Notes under the pieces: generated by a model
Databases searched by the model: none
What the model was told of the DNA's origin: nothing
The model's input: the letters and a program-made list of their open reading frames with translations, nothing else
Source: Proteus sp. FME41
GTDB lineage: Bacteria > Pseudomonadota > Gammaproteobacteria > Enterobacterales > Enterobacteriaceae
Length of the DNA stretch: 64,000 bases
NCBI RefSeq assembly: GCF_014897315.1
Contig: NZ_JABUYL010000002.1
Span: 186,001 to 250,000, forward strand
Direction of reading: 5' to 3'
Translations under genes and position numbers: made by a program
In this document: positions 1 through 8,419 of the stretch, in pieces
How positions within the stretch are numbered: position 1 is the first letter of the stretch
Layout of the letters: each line of letters opens with the position of its first letter

Positions 1-36
1 TGCTCTATATTTAAGTCTGATCGGGATTAAGGAAAA

Positions 37-537
37 ATGATGTCCTTATTACAAAATAAAAAGAATGTCCTCGCTGCTTTTATGGTAACCAGCGTTCTCG
101 CTTTATCGGGATGTGTTTGGACTGATCAAACGCGCCCAGTTGAGACTCCAGCGCCTATGCCAGCACAAACTACACAACCAGTAGCGACAGCTCTACCAGT
201 AGCAACAGCACAACCTCTTTCTAGTATGGCATCAGCAGAGCCTGCTGATAGTGGTGTAGATGCACGAAAATTAGGACTGGCTCCCCAAAGCGCCTGTATA
301 AAACAACTTGATTCTTTAAAAACTTTTTCCCCATCTGACTATCAATCTATGATGAGTTCTTTTAAAGAAATTAGTGAAATCAATGCGATGTACCGTAGTG
401 TTCAAGGTACAGCAAGTAAAGACAGTTTAGATTTACTTAAAATGAGTATTGAATCAAAAACAGAAGTTTTGTGTGCAAAAGTTCGCTATTTGTCGATTAT
501 GTCAGTTAATTCGACACTGAAAAAACTAGGTGAATAA
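37..537 (+). CDS. Putative outer-membrane or envelope lipoprotein, unknown function
   Basis: A 166-residue protein with a basic N-terminus, a hydrophobic stretch and a lipobox ending LSGC, so Cys26 (counting from the first Met) should be lipidated. The next residues are Val-Trp rather than Asp, so by the usual +2 rule the outer membrane is likely. Residues about 30-70 are a low-complexity Pro/Thr/Ala/Gln linker, followed by a small predicted helical domain with two cysteines. Two adjacent ATG codons (37 and 40) follow a TAAGG ribosome site. The stop lies five bases before the next gene, so the two are almost certainly co-transcribed. I do not recognise the family. Its promoter lies before the window. 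Confidence 0.75.
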   Translation: MMSLLQNKKNVLAAFMVTSVLALSGCVWTDQTRPVETPAPMPAQTTQPVATALPVATAQPLSSMASAEPADSGVDARKLGLAPQSACIKQLDSLKTFSPSDYQSMMSSFKEISEINAMYRSVQGTASKDSLDLLKMSIESKTEVLCAKVRYLSIMSVNSTLKKLGE

Positions 538-542
538 TTACT

Positions 543-3359
543 ATGAAATTAAAGCAGAGTGTTTGTCTCGCTTTTATGCTGTTTCCAACACTGTCGTTTG
601 CCAATAATGAGTTTAATTCTGTTATTGAAGATTTTGACCGTTATTTTGAAACACAAGAGCCAATTAAAATTGAGCCTAAAACATCTGCTACAATTTCATC
701 GTCAACGAGAACCGGCCAGGTAAATCGTGGAGTAAATCGGACCACCACTGCAACTCAGCAAACAAAACCAGAGCAACGAGTTAATCCTTCTATACCCGCT
801 AAAACAGATAATCAGGCAGTCGAACCAATTAAGACGCCTGATATCACACTAGCAGAAAATTGCCCTGTATTGCCGGCTGATTATTCTAAATTGAAGAGTG
901 ATTACACACGTTATTTAACACCATTGCTTTCGTTTATTCCAATTGAGCCTCAATTTACACCTGAAGACCTCAATCGATATCAATACAGAAATAATGCGGT
1001 AATTTATAATCCATTAGCGCTTTATTCAAAAGAAAGTTATTCAAAACCTCAACGTAATGATAATTTCTTGCTAGATATGATCCCTGGCACATTTTATTCT
1101 GTGACTGCAATTCCTTTCCATTTTGCTTATCAGTTTAATCGTTCTGTGCTTGATCATAAGCAGCCTCTTTTTAATAAAACGTTGCTAAACCGTTTAGCCG
1201 ATACAAGAAAAAAATATCAAATTCTTTACCAGCAATATAATGAACAAGCGACAGCATTGAAGGATCATTCAGAAAAACTTCAAAATGCGAATAGCCAAAT
1301 AAAACAATTGGAATTAGCTCTTGCTGAAACCGAAGAGAAATTATTGACGGCAAATAATTTGCTTAATGATGACACATTGAAGCAATCAATTGCCAAATTA
1401 CAAAATGAGATAGAAACAGCCAAAAAAGAGCGTGATTTATTAGTCCAACAGTTAGCTGAAAAAGAAGACGTATTACAGGCAGCTATAGTAAAAAATACAG
1501 AACTGACTAAGCAACAGCAGAATTTTGAAAAGCAAACAGTAACACTTAAAGACTTAGAAGCTAAGTTTGCTCAGCTTGAACAAGAAAAAGAAAAATTACA
1601 GTCTCAATATGTACAAGCTCAAGCATTATTAAAAGATAATACTGCGAAAAAAGAGATAGACACATTACAACGCTCACTTGATAACGTAAAAGCTGAGCAA
1701 GAGACGTTAATTAATCAGTTGAATGAAAAACAAACATTGCTGACTAAAATTGAACAAGAAAAAGAAAATATACAAACTCAATACGTGCAAGCTCAACAAC
1801 AACTAAATGCAAATAGTGAGCAAAAAGAGCAAGAGTTAACTAAGTTAGAAACAACAAAAAACAAAGAAATAGCAACATTAGAAAAATCATTATTAACAGT
1901 AACGAATGAGCAAGAGAAATTAAATAAACAGCTTGCTGATGTACAAAGTCAACTAACGACGATTAAAAAAGAAAAAGAAGATGTGCAAACGCAATTTGTA
2001 CAAGCACAGCTATTATTAAAAGATGATACCGCAAAGAAAGAGATAGAAAAGCTACAAAGTACATTATTAAAAATCACATCAGAACGTGAAGATTTATCAA
2101 AAGAGCTGGCATTAAAAGTTGCAGAAGCGGAAAAGCAACAAGATACGAACGACAAGCTTGTGAATAGTCAGCAGCAAGAAATAGCACAACTAAAAACACA
2201 AGTTGAAAACAGTAATCAGGAACAAACGCAACTCAATAAATCGTTATTAGCGGTTCAACAGCAAAAAGAACAAACTGACGAAAAACTAAAAGCAATCCCT
2301 GAATTAAAACTACAATTAGACAATAAAATTACTGAATTAGCTGATCTGAAAAAAGGCTTATCTTCAGGTGAAAAGGCAATTGATAATTTAATCGCAGATA
2401 AAAATAATTTAATTACTAAATTAGAAAAAGCACAAAATGAATTATCAGCAAAGTATCAAACATTAGATACACAATTTAAAGAGAACAATATTGCATTAGC
2501 ACAATTAACGGTAAGTAAAACAGAAAGAGAAAAAGCCTCTGCCTTATTAGAAAAACAACTTACTGAAAAACAGAATGCAGCAGATAAATTAAGTGCTGAA
2601 TTGGCAGAAATGAAAACGCAATTAGAAAATCAAAAGAGAGACAGTACTCAACAAATTAGTGCATTAAAGCAACAACAAACAGAATCTATTGCGCAATCTA
2701 AACAGCAAGAAAATACGTTATCTAATACTCAAAAAGAGATCAATGAAATAACCAAGCAGCTTGAGGCTCAACGTGTATTAACTAAAACCTTAGAAGATAA
2801 AGGTTCCCAATTAAATGAGCAGATTAAAGCAAAAGATGCCGAGCTAGCTAAAGTTAATACAGAAACAAGTAATGTTTTAAAAGAGAATAAAACGCTAAAA
2901 GAACAGCTTGAGAAAATAGCGGGTGAAGGGCAGATGATTGCAGGGCAACTTGCTTATGCCTATTCAATTATTGGTAAAGATAACGCTCAACGTAACAAAT
3001 CTATTTTATCTGAGATACAAAAACAAAATTATACTCAATATGATGATAATACCTATTTTAAAATTTTAAAACAGGGTACTCCAGTAGAGTCGATTGCAGG
3101 AAAAACTGTTGTGTTTACAATGCACGAAGAGCTGACGGATGGAACGGTGACGCTGAATTATGATAAGGCTAAGCCACTTATCTTACCTTATCGTCAATTA
3201 CCACTGCCATTGAATACCTTTGTTGCAAAAGCCGGTATTAATGGTAAAGCTAAAATTTATATAAAACCGGGTGGTGGTTATGGAAAAAATGGTGTACCCG
3301 GTCAAGTGCCGCCAGAATCAATGTCTATCGTAACCATTGAAATTTTAGATGTTAAATAA
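543..3359 (+). CDS. Secreted long coiled-coil protein with C-terminal degenerate FKBP-like domain
   Basis: A 938-residue protein with a signal peptide (cleavage probably after LSFA, residue 20), a Thr/Gln/Pro-rich linker, a small region around residues 115-200, then roughly 600 residues of Glu/Lys/Gln/Leu-rich coiled coil. The coil has three diverged internal repeats built on a Q[ST]Q[YF]VQAQ core, with nucleotide starts near 1579, 1753 and 1969. The last ~100 residues resemble FKBP peptidyl-prolyl isomerases such as FkpA: a TDG turn, a GYGKNGVPG loop and the final strand ending EILDVK. Several catalytic-pocket residues of FKBPs, including the central Trp and the Phe-Asp pair, are not apparent, so isomerase activity is doubtful. 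It probably acts in the periplasm with the lipoprotein encoded just upstream. Function unknown. Confidence 0.8.
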   Translation: MKLKQSVCLAFMLFPTLSFANNEFNSVIEDFDRYFETQEPIKIEPKTSATISSSTRTGQVNRGVNRTTTATQQTKPEQRVNPSIPAKTDNQAVEPIKTPDITLAENCPVLPADYSKLKSDYTRYLTPLLSFIPIEPQFTPEDLNRYQYRNNAVIYNPLALYSKESYSKPQRNDNFLLDMIPGTFYSVTAIPFHFAYQFNRSVLDHKQPLFNKTLLNRLADTRKKYQILYQQYNEQATALKDHSEKLQNANSQIKQLELALAETEEKLLTANNLLNDDTLKQSIAKLQNEIETAKKERDLLVQQLAEKEDVLQAAIVKNTELTKQQQNFEKQTVTLKDLEAKFAQLEQEKEKLQSQYVQAQALLKDNTAKKEIDTLQRSLDNVKAEQETLINQLNEKQTLLTKIEQEKENIQTQYVQAQQQLNANSEQKEQELTKLETTKNKEIATLEKSLLTVTNEQEKLNKQLADVQSQLTTIKKEKEDVQTQFVQAQLLLKDDTAKKEIEKLQSTLLKITSEREDLSKELALKVAEAEKQQDTNDKLVNSQQQEIAQLKTQVENSNQEQTQLNKSLLAVQQQKEQTDEKLKAIPELKLQLDNKITELADLKKGLSSGEKAIDNLIADKNNLITKLEKAQNELSAKYQTLDTQFKENNIALAQLTVSKTEREKASALLEKQLTEKQNAADKLSAELAEMKTQLENQKRDSTQQISALKQQQTESIAQSKQQENTLSNTQKEINEITKQLEAQRVLTKTLEDKGSQLNEQIKAKDAELAKVNTETSNVLKENKTLKEQLEKIAGEGQMIAGQLAYAYSIIGKDNAQRNKSILSEIQKQNYTQYDDNTYFKILKQGTPVESIAGKTVVFTMHEELTDGTVTLNYDKAKPLILPYRQLPLPLNTFVAKAGINGKAKIYIKPGGGYGKNGVPGQVPPESMSIVTIEILDVK

Positions 3360-3377
3360 TGTCTGAAATAGTAATAT

Positions 3378-3415
3378 TGGCTCTTCTTTTTCTATTATAA
3401 GAAGAGCTAATTTTT
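3378..3415 (+). terminator. Rho-independent terminator of the lipoprotein/coiled-coil operon
   Basis: Nine-base stem GCTCTTCTT / AAGAAGAGC followed by TAATTTTTATTT. It sits between two convergent genes. Confidence 0.75.
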
Positions 3416-3417
3416 AT

Positions 3418-4296
3418 TTATTTCCATAAAAAAATATCATTTTTTAAGCAAAGTTTCCTTTCTAATAACCACTCTTTTAATTTTTGACAGTTTTCAGGGT
3501 TTTGAGAAATACTGTTTAATATCTCCCATAAAGGTTTTATGAATTCAGAGTATGGCGTTACACTTTGAATGTAATTTGACGTGTTATTAATTTCAATATT
3601 AAAAATAGGTTCATTTTTCCAATTATTTAAGAGTAACTGGATATCTTTTTGTAATAAGTCATTAATAACAGTTAATTTAACTTTATCTGAATTAAGCTTG
3701 ATATCGATATCATCTAAAGATAAAAAAGAGTCACTTTTATTTGATAGTTGTTTCTCTTCGAATGATTTAATATTTTCACATTGCTTAATTTGAAATTCCA
3801 GTTCTCTTTTTGTGTTATAAAGTATAAATAGTTGAGGGGTAATATGCTGAACCCACCAAATAAAAATTGGCTTTATTACAGCTTGAATTAAGCGCATATG
3901 TTCATTGATGTTGATAGTTGCTTTTAATGCCTTATCCCAATCCATAGGCGTAAAAATAGAATGAGGCTCTTGCATATGGAAAAGATGAGCGAACTTAATA
4001 ACATCACGAATTTCTTCTCGGGTAATAGCCACAACGCAGTGTTTTTTTCGTAAAAACCACGTGGATTGTAATAAACTATCAATGTTTTCACGACATAAAA
4101 CACGTGAAAGTATGGCTATTTGTCGTTCATTAATTTTATTTTCATTAAAAAATAAAGAAAACTGAAGATTAAATAAGTCATCTACAGTTTTCTTATCTTC
4201 ACCGGCCATCATTTTTTTTAGTAACTCTAAATAGTCATAATAATGGGGCTGGAGGTTACATTTATTTTCTTTTATCACGATATACGACTCACTCAT
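3418..4296 (-). CDS. exsD: ExsD-like anti-activator of type III secretion
   Basis: A 292-residue cytoplasmic protein. Recalled P. aeruginosa ExsD (276 residues) lines up along most of the length: the block around residues 57-100 (ERQIAILSRVL, then a Trp, then TREEIRDVI) matches ARQLALLQRML...GREEVRQIL; residues 138-153 carry a shared WW pair; residues about 160-225 are predicted coiled coil, as in ExsD; and the C-terminus (PLW, then LKEWLLERKLCL, then a terminal Trp) matches PLW...QAWLHERNLC...YW. ExsD binds ExsA and blocks transcription activation until the chaperone ExsC titrates it. The gene follows exsA by 66 bp, as exsD follows exsA in Pseudomonas and Aeromonas. No ExsC, ExsE or secretion gene is visible here. 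No good ribosome site precedes the ATG. Confidence 0.75.
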   Translation of the reverse strand: MSESYIVIKENKCNLQPHYYDYLELLKKMMAGEDKKTVDDLFNLQFSLFFNENKINERQIAILSRVLCRENIDSLLQSTWFLRKKHCVVAITREEIRDVIKFAHLFHMQEPHSIFTPMDWDKALKATININEHMRLIQAVIKPIFIWWVQHITPQLFILYNTKRELEFQIKQCENIKSFEEKQLSNKSDSFLSLDDIDIKLNSDKVKLTVINDLLQKDIQLLLNNWKNEPIFNIEINNTSNYIQSVTPYSEFIKPLWEILNSISQNPENCQKLKEWLLERKLCLKNDIFLWK

Positions 4297-4362
4297 AGGA
4301 ATAAATTTTAAGTATTCTAACTATGAATGGCTGTTAGATATTATGATAATCAGTCGGATTTT

Positions 4363-5199
4363 TTATAATTTTAACTTGAGATTTCTCGCTTTGCTTGGCG
4401 TCATGTTAAAACGACGATGATAGCTTTGTGTAAAGTATGATTGGCTTGAAAAGCCTGACTCCATTGAAATATCAACAATGCTCATTTCTGTGGTTAACAG
4501 TAATTGATGCGCATAAATAATTCTTCTTTCACAGATCCATGTTCTTGGCGAAGTGCCATAAACATGGTTAAAAAGCTCTTTAAATGTTGTTAATCCCATA
4601 CCAAATTCACGTGCAAATTGTTTAAGCTTCCAATTCTTTAAATGATTTTTTTCCATAAATATTTTCAGACGATCAACTTGGCGATGACTGAGTTGGCGCA
4701 ACAATGCCATTAAATCTGAACCTTGTTCAGATGAAAGCAAAAGAATTAAAAGTTCTTCAATCCGTAATTTGGTAAACGCTTCAGGACAAGATTGAGCAGT
4801 AAGATAATCAAAACCATTACTACAAAAATGGATAAGAGGTGCGTTTTTAAAACAAATAAAAGCACTAGAGAAGTCTTCATCTCTTTCTATTTCACTCAGA
4901 ATATCGTTATATTTTGATGTGAAATTACGTAAAAAATCATCAGAAAGGGGGATGCAAATAATATCAGCAGGTTCTGCACCTTGAGTTTTTATGGTGTAAT
5001 TACCTTGTTGTAAAAAAAGAATTTGATCTTGATTGGCAGTAATTGTATCCGTACAATTTTGTAATATAAGCGCATTTTTTCGAATAATAAAGAGCGCTTT
5101 TTGTTCATTTTCTAATATTTGATATTGTTGATAAAAATAAGATCTTTTTTGAATAGCATAATCACTTTGATTATTCTTGTCGCATTGTATTGTATTCAT
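4363..5199 (-). CDS. exsA: ExsA/LcrF-family AraC-type activator of type III secretion genes
   Basis: A 278-residue AraC-family regulator, the length I recall for P. aeruginosa ExsA. The N-terminal half is the ligand-free cupin-like dimerisation domain of this family (LQQGNYTIKT, then IPLSDDFLRNF, then LRIEELLILLL). The C-terminal ~115 residues hold two helix-turn-helix motifs and are nearly the ExsA/LcrF sequence: FAREFGMGLTTFKELF, ERRIIYAHQLLL, MSIVDI.ME.GFSSQSYFTQSY and a TPSKAR end. Such proteins activate Ysc-type secretion promoters. Here the gene has exsD behind it and a 1-kb AT-rich gene-free stretch in front, where other species carry exsC-exsE-exsB. Targets in this genome are unknown. 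Family call is very secure; ortholog status is inferred from the exsD neighbour. Confidence 0.9.
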   Translation of the reverse strand: MNTIQCDKNNQSDYAIQKRSYFYQQYQILENEQKALFIIRKNALILQNCTDTITANQDQILFLQQGNYTIKTQGAEPADIICIPLSDDFLRNFTSKYNDILSEIERDEDFSSAFICFKNAPLIHFCSNGFDYLTAQSCPEAFTKLRIEELLILLLSSEQGSDLMALLRQLSHRQVDRLKIFMEKNHLKNWKLKQFAREFGMGLTTFKELFNHVYGTSPRTWICERRIIYAHQLLLTTEMSIVDISMESGFSSQSYFTQSYHRRFNMTPSKARNLKLKL

Positions 5200-6218
5200 T
5201 TTTCGCCCAAAAAAATTATTATATAAGTATCACTGTATTTTTATAACGCTAAATATAAAAGTCTCTATAAAAACACTTCTTTATTATTGAAATGCTATTA
5301 GAATTAAAAAGAAGAATGTTTTCTTTAATTTGATGTGGTTTTTTTTTAGATATTAGACATTGTATTTTCTATTGATTATTTAAGATAAGTCATTTTGTTA
5401 ATTTAATGACATTCTTAATAAATTGCAAAAAGAAATTAAATAGAGCGGTTTTTTTATCTGAATGAATAAAGAAAGGTAAGTATATTTATGTAATCAATAA
5501 TTTACAGTTAATCCTATTTCATATAAAAATCATAAATAACATAACATTATGAATATTATCATGCCTTTACAGTGTAAAGTTATGATGTTCATGTTTCGAA
5601 TACACAGATGAGTCATTATCTATTGGTTGTAATAAATTTGAAAATTAAATGTTATTTTTTTATTAAAATTAATTAAGTTATTAAAAAAACTTAAAGAATA
5701 AAACTGAAAAAAGAAATTAATTTCAATTGATATATTAATGATGGTAATTATAGTTTAAATATTCATAACAATTTTAAAGGAAGTATAAAATATATTTTTA
5801 ACAAAAACTAAACGTATAAATTATCTCTGAGTTTATTTTTTTTCTTGTTTTTTTATATTTATTTTTTTTGTGACAAATCTCTCGTATTTATTTATTAAAA
5901 AATATATTTATTTTAAATGGTTATGTGAATATTTTTGAATGATATTTTTTTAAAAAATAATATAAATAGGAAACATGCATTTATGGCGGAAAAAAACAGC
6001 TAAATAAGTTTGTAAATTTTACAATTTATCTACATTAGAAATAAACCATGGCATAAAATATCTCTTTATGTCATTTAATTAAATTTAGCCTAAGGGTCAA
6101 ATCAATAAACTAAAAGGTAATAATAGGCTTATTACTGTGATTATGTTTGCTACTAATTTATTAAGATGGTGAATGCATAAGTGTATTTATTGTCAGGGAG
6201 GTAGAAATATAGCTAATT
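5200..6218. other. AT-rich gene-free region between exsA and ccmA
   Basis: About 1 kb between divergent genes with no credible coding frame on either strand. It is very AT-rich with many A and T tracts, typical of H-NS-bound promoter DNA. It should hold the promoters of exsA (leftward) and ccmA (rightward). One operator-like palindrome lies at 5565-5579. No recognisable exsB, exsC or exsE remnant was found by eye. Confidence 0.6.
5565..5579. promoter_or_regulatory. 15-bp palindrome, possible operator
   Basis: CTTTACAGTGTAAAG is a perfect 7-1-7 inverted repeat inside the exsA-ccmA intergenic region. It is operator-like; no regulator is assigned. Confidence 0.3.
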
Positions 6219-6908
6219 ATGGATAATAAGCGAGCACTGCGAAATACTATATTTAGTGGGGTATGGATAATTTGGTCTCTTGCATTAATCGCCTTTTGGC
6301 GTTCTAAAATAGCAGGGGAGTTTTTGATTATCCTTATCCTAATTTTTAGCATTATTATTTATTCCATGACGCTGAGGTTAAAAAAAACCGCTATGTTTAG
6401 TCGTAAAACTGAAACACCAAAGGCTGTTGAGCCTGTTACACCTGCCATAACAGAAGAGAAAAAACCGATGCCAGAGCAGAAACTGTATACTATTATTGCG
6501 AAAGGAACGGCATTCCAAGGTGATATTAATGTAGATGGTGATATCCAAATTTGGGGAAAAGTGACGGGTAATATTAATGTCAAAGATGGCGTTATTCGTG
6601 TGATGCATGCAGGGCAAGTTGAAGGTGAATTAACCGCACCAGATATTATCATTGACGGTTTTGTTAATGGAATTTGTGCTGCAAATAATCTCGATATTTT
6701 AGAACACGGTGAATTACGTGGTACTAGTCGTTGTGGAAGTATGTCTATTAAGCGCGGTGGTACTTTTACAGGGCAATCTGAACAAGTGGAACATCAAGCA
6801 AAATCTGTTGCTCAACAACGTGTAGTTTCAATAAAAGAAAGTGCTAACGTAAATAAAGATAAAGTGACTGCACCAGTAGAAGCTCAACTAAAAGAAAACA
6901 AAAAATAA
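6219..6908 (+). CDS. ccmA: Membrane-anchored bactofilin CcmA (cell curvature and swarming)
   Basis: A 229-residue protein with two closely spaced N-terminal transmembrane segments (about residues 10-27 and 31-50), a short linker, then a bactofilin domain (about 80-185) with the right-handed beta-helix pattern of hydrophobic/glycine repeats, such as AFQGDINVDGDIQIWGKVTG and VEGELTAPDIIIDGFVNG. Bactofilins polymerise without nucleotide on the inner membrane. The P. mirabilis homologue CcmA affects rod shape and swarming; this is recalled family knowledge. The C-terminus is a charged Lys/Glu/Val tail. A strong GGGAGG lies about 17 bases before the ATG, further than usual, so start efficiency or the exact start is uncertain. 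Single gene with its own promoter region. Confidence 0.9.
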   Translation: MDNKRALRNTIFSGVWIIWSLALIAFWRSKIAGEFLIILILIFSIIIYSMTLRLKKTAMFSRKTETPKAVEPVTPAITEEKKPMPEQKLYTIIAKGTAFQGDINVDGDIQIWGKVTGNINVKDGVIRVMHAGQVEGELTAPDIIIDGFVNGICAANNLDILEHGELRGTSRCGSMSIKRGGTFTGQSEQVEHQAKSVAQQRVVSIKESANVNKDKVTAPVEAQLKENKK

Positions 6909-6988
6909 AATACTATTTTTCTTTTCAATGCTCTTTATTTATCCTATTTTGTCGAGATTATCTTAGTGTTATATAAAAGAGAATAACG

Positions 6989-7546
6989 ATGAATTTAGAG
7001 ACTCCCAGACTACACTTACGAGAATGGCGTGATAGTGATAAGGCGCCATTTTTTTCTGAAGTTAATGCATCCCCAGAAGTAATGCGTTATTTTCCCTCCC
7101 CTTTATCTCAGTTAGAAAGTGATAATATGGTTGAGGTTATCCGTGAAAAATTTATTCAGCAAAATGGATGGGGAATGTGGGCGGTTGAAATAAAAGAGAC
7201 TCAAGAGTTTATTGGTTTTGTTGGGTTAAATATTCCAGCAGCACCTTTGCCTTTTAATCCCTGCGTAGAAATTGGTTGGCGGGTTGCAAAAAAGTTTTGG
7301 CGAAAAGGTTATACCTATGAAGCGGCTTTAGCTGTATTTAAATTTGCTTTTGAGACGCTGGAGTTAGAGGAAGTTGTTGCTTTCACCGCAGTTTCAAACC
7401 TCCCATCTCAAGGTGTAATGCAAAAACTGGGTATGCATCAATCTGATAATTTCTTTCATCCCGCATTAGATAAAACACATCCTCTAGCTGAGCATGTTTT
7501 ATATCGCTTGAAGAAATCTGATTTTACTTTTCAGTCGAACGAGTAG
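6989..7546 (+). CDS. GNAT-family N-acetyltransferase (RimJ/RimL type)
   Basis: 185 residues of the RimJ/RimL/ribosomal-protein acetyltransferase subgroup of GNAT enzymes: N-terminal ETPRLHLREWRDSD, a beta-bulge VEIGWRVAKKFWRKGYTYEAA that contains the acetyl-CoA-binding loop, and the late motif VSNLPSQGVMQKLGM. These transfer acetyl groups to protein N-termini or small amines. The actual substrate cannot be told. Its 3' end overlaps the convergent ygbA by 23 bp, and no terminator separates them. Confidence 0.85.
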   Translation: MNLETPRLHLREWRDSDKAPFFSEVNASPEVMRYFPSPLSQLESDNMVEVIREKFIQQNGWGMWAVEIKETQEFIGFVGLNIPAAPLPFNPCVEIGWRVAKKFWRKGYTYEAALAVFKFAFETLELEEVVAFTAVSNLPSQGVMQKLGMHQSDNFFHPALDKTHPLAEHVLYRLKKSDFTFQSNE

Positions 7547-7874
7547 TGCGTTTTTTTTCAGGAAGTGGTGGAACAGGTTTCTTATCATCAATAAGATGGC
7601 GCACAGCTAAAATAGGATGATAAATTAACATTCTTGGACCTGCCCAACGCATAATTTGTTTCATTGTTTCTCTTTTTGCGGGTTGATAGCAATGTAGAGG
7701 GCACTGTTTGCAGGCGGGTTTGTCTTCACCGTAGCGACATTTATCTAATCGATTATAGGCATACTCGATTAATTGTTGATAATAATCCGAGTTAGCTTCA
7801 GGATGTGAACGCGCATAAAGATCAACCATTTTCAGAATGGTTTTTTTCTCACGATTAATTCTATTTCCTGACAT
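7524..7874 (-). CDS. ygbA: YgbA-family protein (nitric-oxide-responsive, possible metal binding)
   Basis: 116 residues from the ATG at 7874, which has AGAAGGA seven bases upstream; the further ATG at 7913 lies inside the operator-like palindrome and is unlikely. Matches the 'nitrous oxide-stimulated promoter' family (E. coli YgbA): INREKKTI, a cysteine cluster C-x8-C-x2-C-x3-C (CRYGEDKPACKQCPLHC) and MRWAGPRMLIYHP. The cluster suggests iron or zinc binding. In E. coli ygbA is repressed by the NO sensor NsrR, and a candidate NsrR site lies directly upstream here. Biochemical role unknown. Confidence 0.85.
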   Translation of the reverse strand: MSGNRINREKKTILKMVDLYARSHPEANSDYYQQLIEYAYNRLDKCRYGEDKPACKQCPLHCYQPAKRETMKQIMRWAGPRMLIYHPILAVRHLIDDKKPVPPLPEKKRTTRSTEK

Positions 7875-7893
7875 ATCCTTCTCTCTTAGTAAT

Positions 7894-7916
7894 ATGTTGC
7901 ATTTATTATGCATCTT
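7894..7916 (-). promoter_or_regulatory. Candidate NsrR operator upstream of ygbA
   Basis: Read on the minus strand: AAGATGCATAA, one base, then AAATGCAACAT. This is an 11-1-11 inverted repeat of the NsrR half-site (AAGATGCATTT-like), with 7 of 11 positions symmetric. It lies 20 bases before the ygbA start codon, and ygbA is an established NsrR target in E. coli. Confidence 0.6.
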
Positions 7917-8010
7917 ACCATTAAGGCTATAGAGACGCTAAAGAATCATTTAATGCCTAATAATGAAAAAATTTAGTAAAAAGACTTTTCTTTTTTCTTA
8001 GAATATAATA

Positions 8011-8026
8011 CTGTATTTATATACAG
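8011..8026 (+). promoter_or_regulatory. LexA box of dinI
   Basis: CTGTATTTATATACAG matches the SOS consensus CTGT-N8-ACAG exactly, 27 bases before the dinI start. Confidence 0.9.
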
Positions 8027-8053
8027 TTTATTTGCCTTTAAATGGTGAAACCA

Positions 8054-8299
8054 ATGCGTGTGGAAATTTTATTTAATAAACAATCTAAGATAACTGACTC
8101 ATTATTTCCGCTCTTAGAACACGAACTGAGAAAAAAGATCACGCCAGAATATCCAGACATGCAGTTTCGTATTGCCTTTAGTAGCATGAGTTCTATTCAA
8201 GTCACGGGCATAAAAGATGAAACTAAGCATGAACATATTATGGAACTTATTCAAAGTGTTTGGGAAGATGATGTCTGGTTACAAACAGACGATGAATAA
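8054..8299 (+). CDS. dinI: DinI-family SOS modulator
   Basis: 81 residues from the ATG at 8054 (MRVEILF), which matches the usual N-terminus of DinI (MRIEV) and has GGTGA five bases upstream; an in-frame ATG at 8042 would add four residues. It has the DinI beta-alpha-beta fold pattern with an acidic C-terminal helix ending WEDDVWLQTDDE. DinI mimics single-stranded DNA and stabilises RecA filaments, tuning LexA and UmuD cleavage. A perfect LexA box overlaps the promoter, as expected for an SOS gene. Paralogues occur on phages and plasmids, so the exact sub-role is uncertain. Confidence 0.85.
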   Translation: MRVEILFNKQSKITDSLFPLLEHELRKKITPEYPDMQFRIAFSSMSSIQVTGIKDETKHEHIMELIQSVWEDDVWLQTDDE

Positions 8300-8320
8300 A
8301 GCACAATAATAGCGTAATCA

Positions 8321-8399
8321 CGATTGCCAGAAATAATGGGTTTTGACGTGTTTAATATAAAAAAATCCATTACATAGAAAAGGAAGTCACTGGCAATCG
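8321..8399. repeat. 79-bp element with nested inverted repeats
   Basis: CGATTGCCAG at 8321-8330 pairs perfectly with CTGGCAATCG at 8390-8399, and inside it TAATGG pairs with CCATTA (8367-8372). It lies between the converging 3' ends of dinI and yecH. It has only a short T run, so it is not a typical terminator. It may be a structured RNA or a small mobile-element relic. Confidence 0.45.
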
Positions 8400-8419
8400 A
8401 GTTTTAAACTGTACATTTA

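Noticed and set aside
5236-5243. TAAAAATA on the minus strand upstream of exsA, fitting the TNAAAANA ExsA core
   Set aside because: In such AT-rich DNA it is expected by chance, and the spacing to a -10 box does not fit ExsA promoters.
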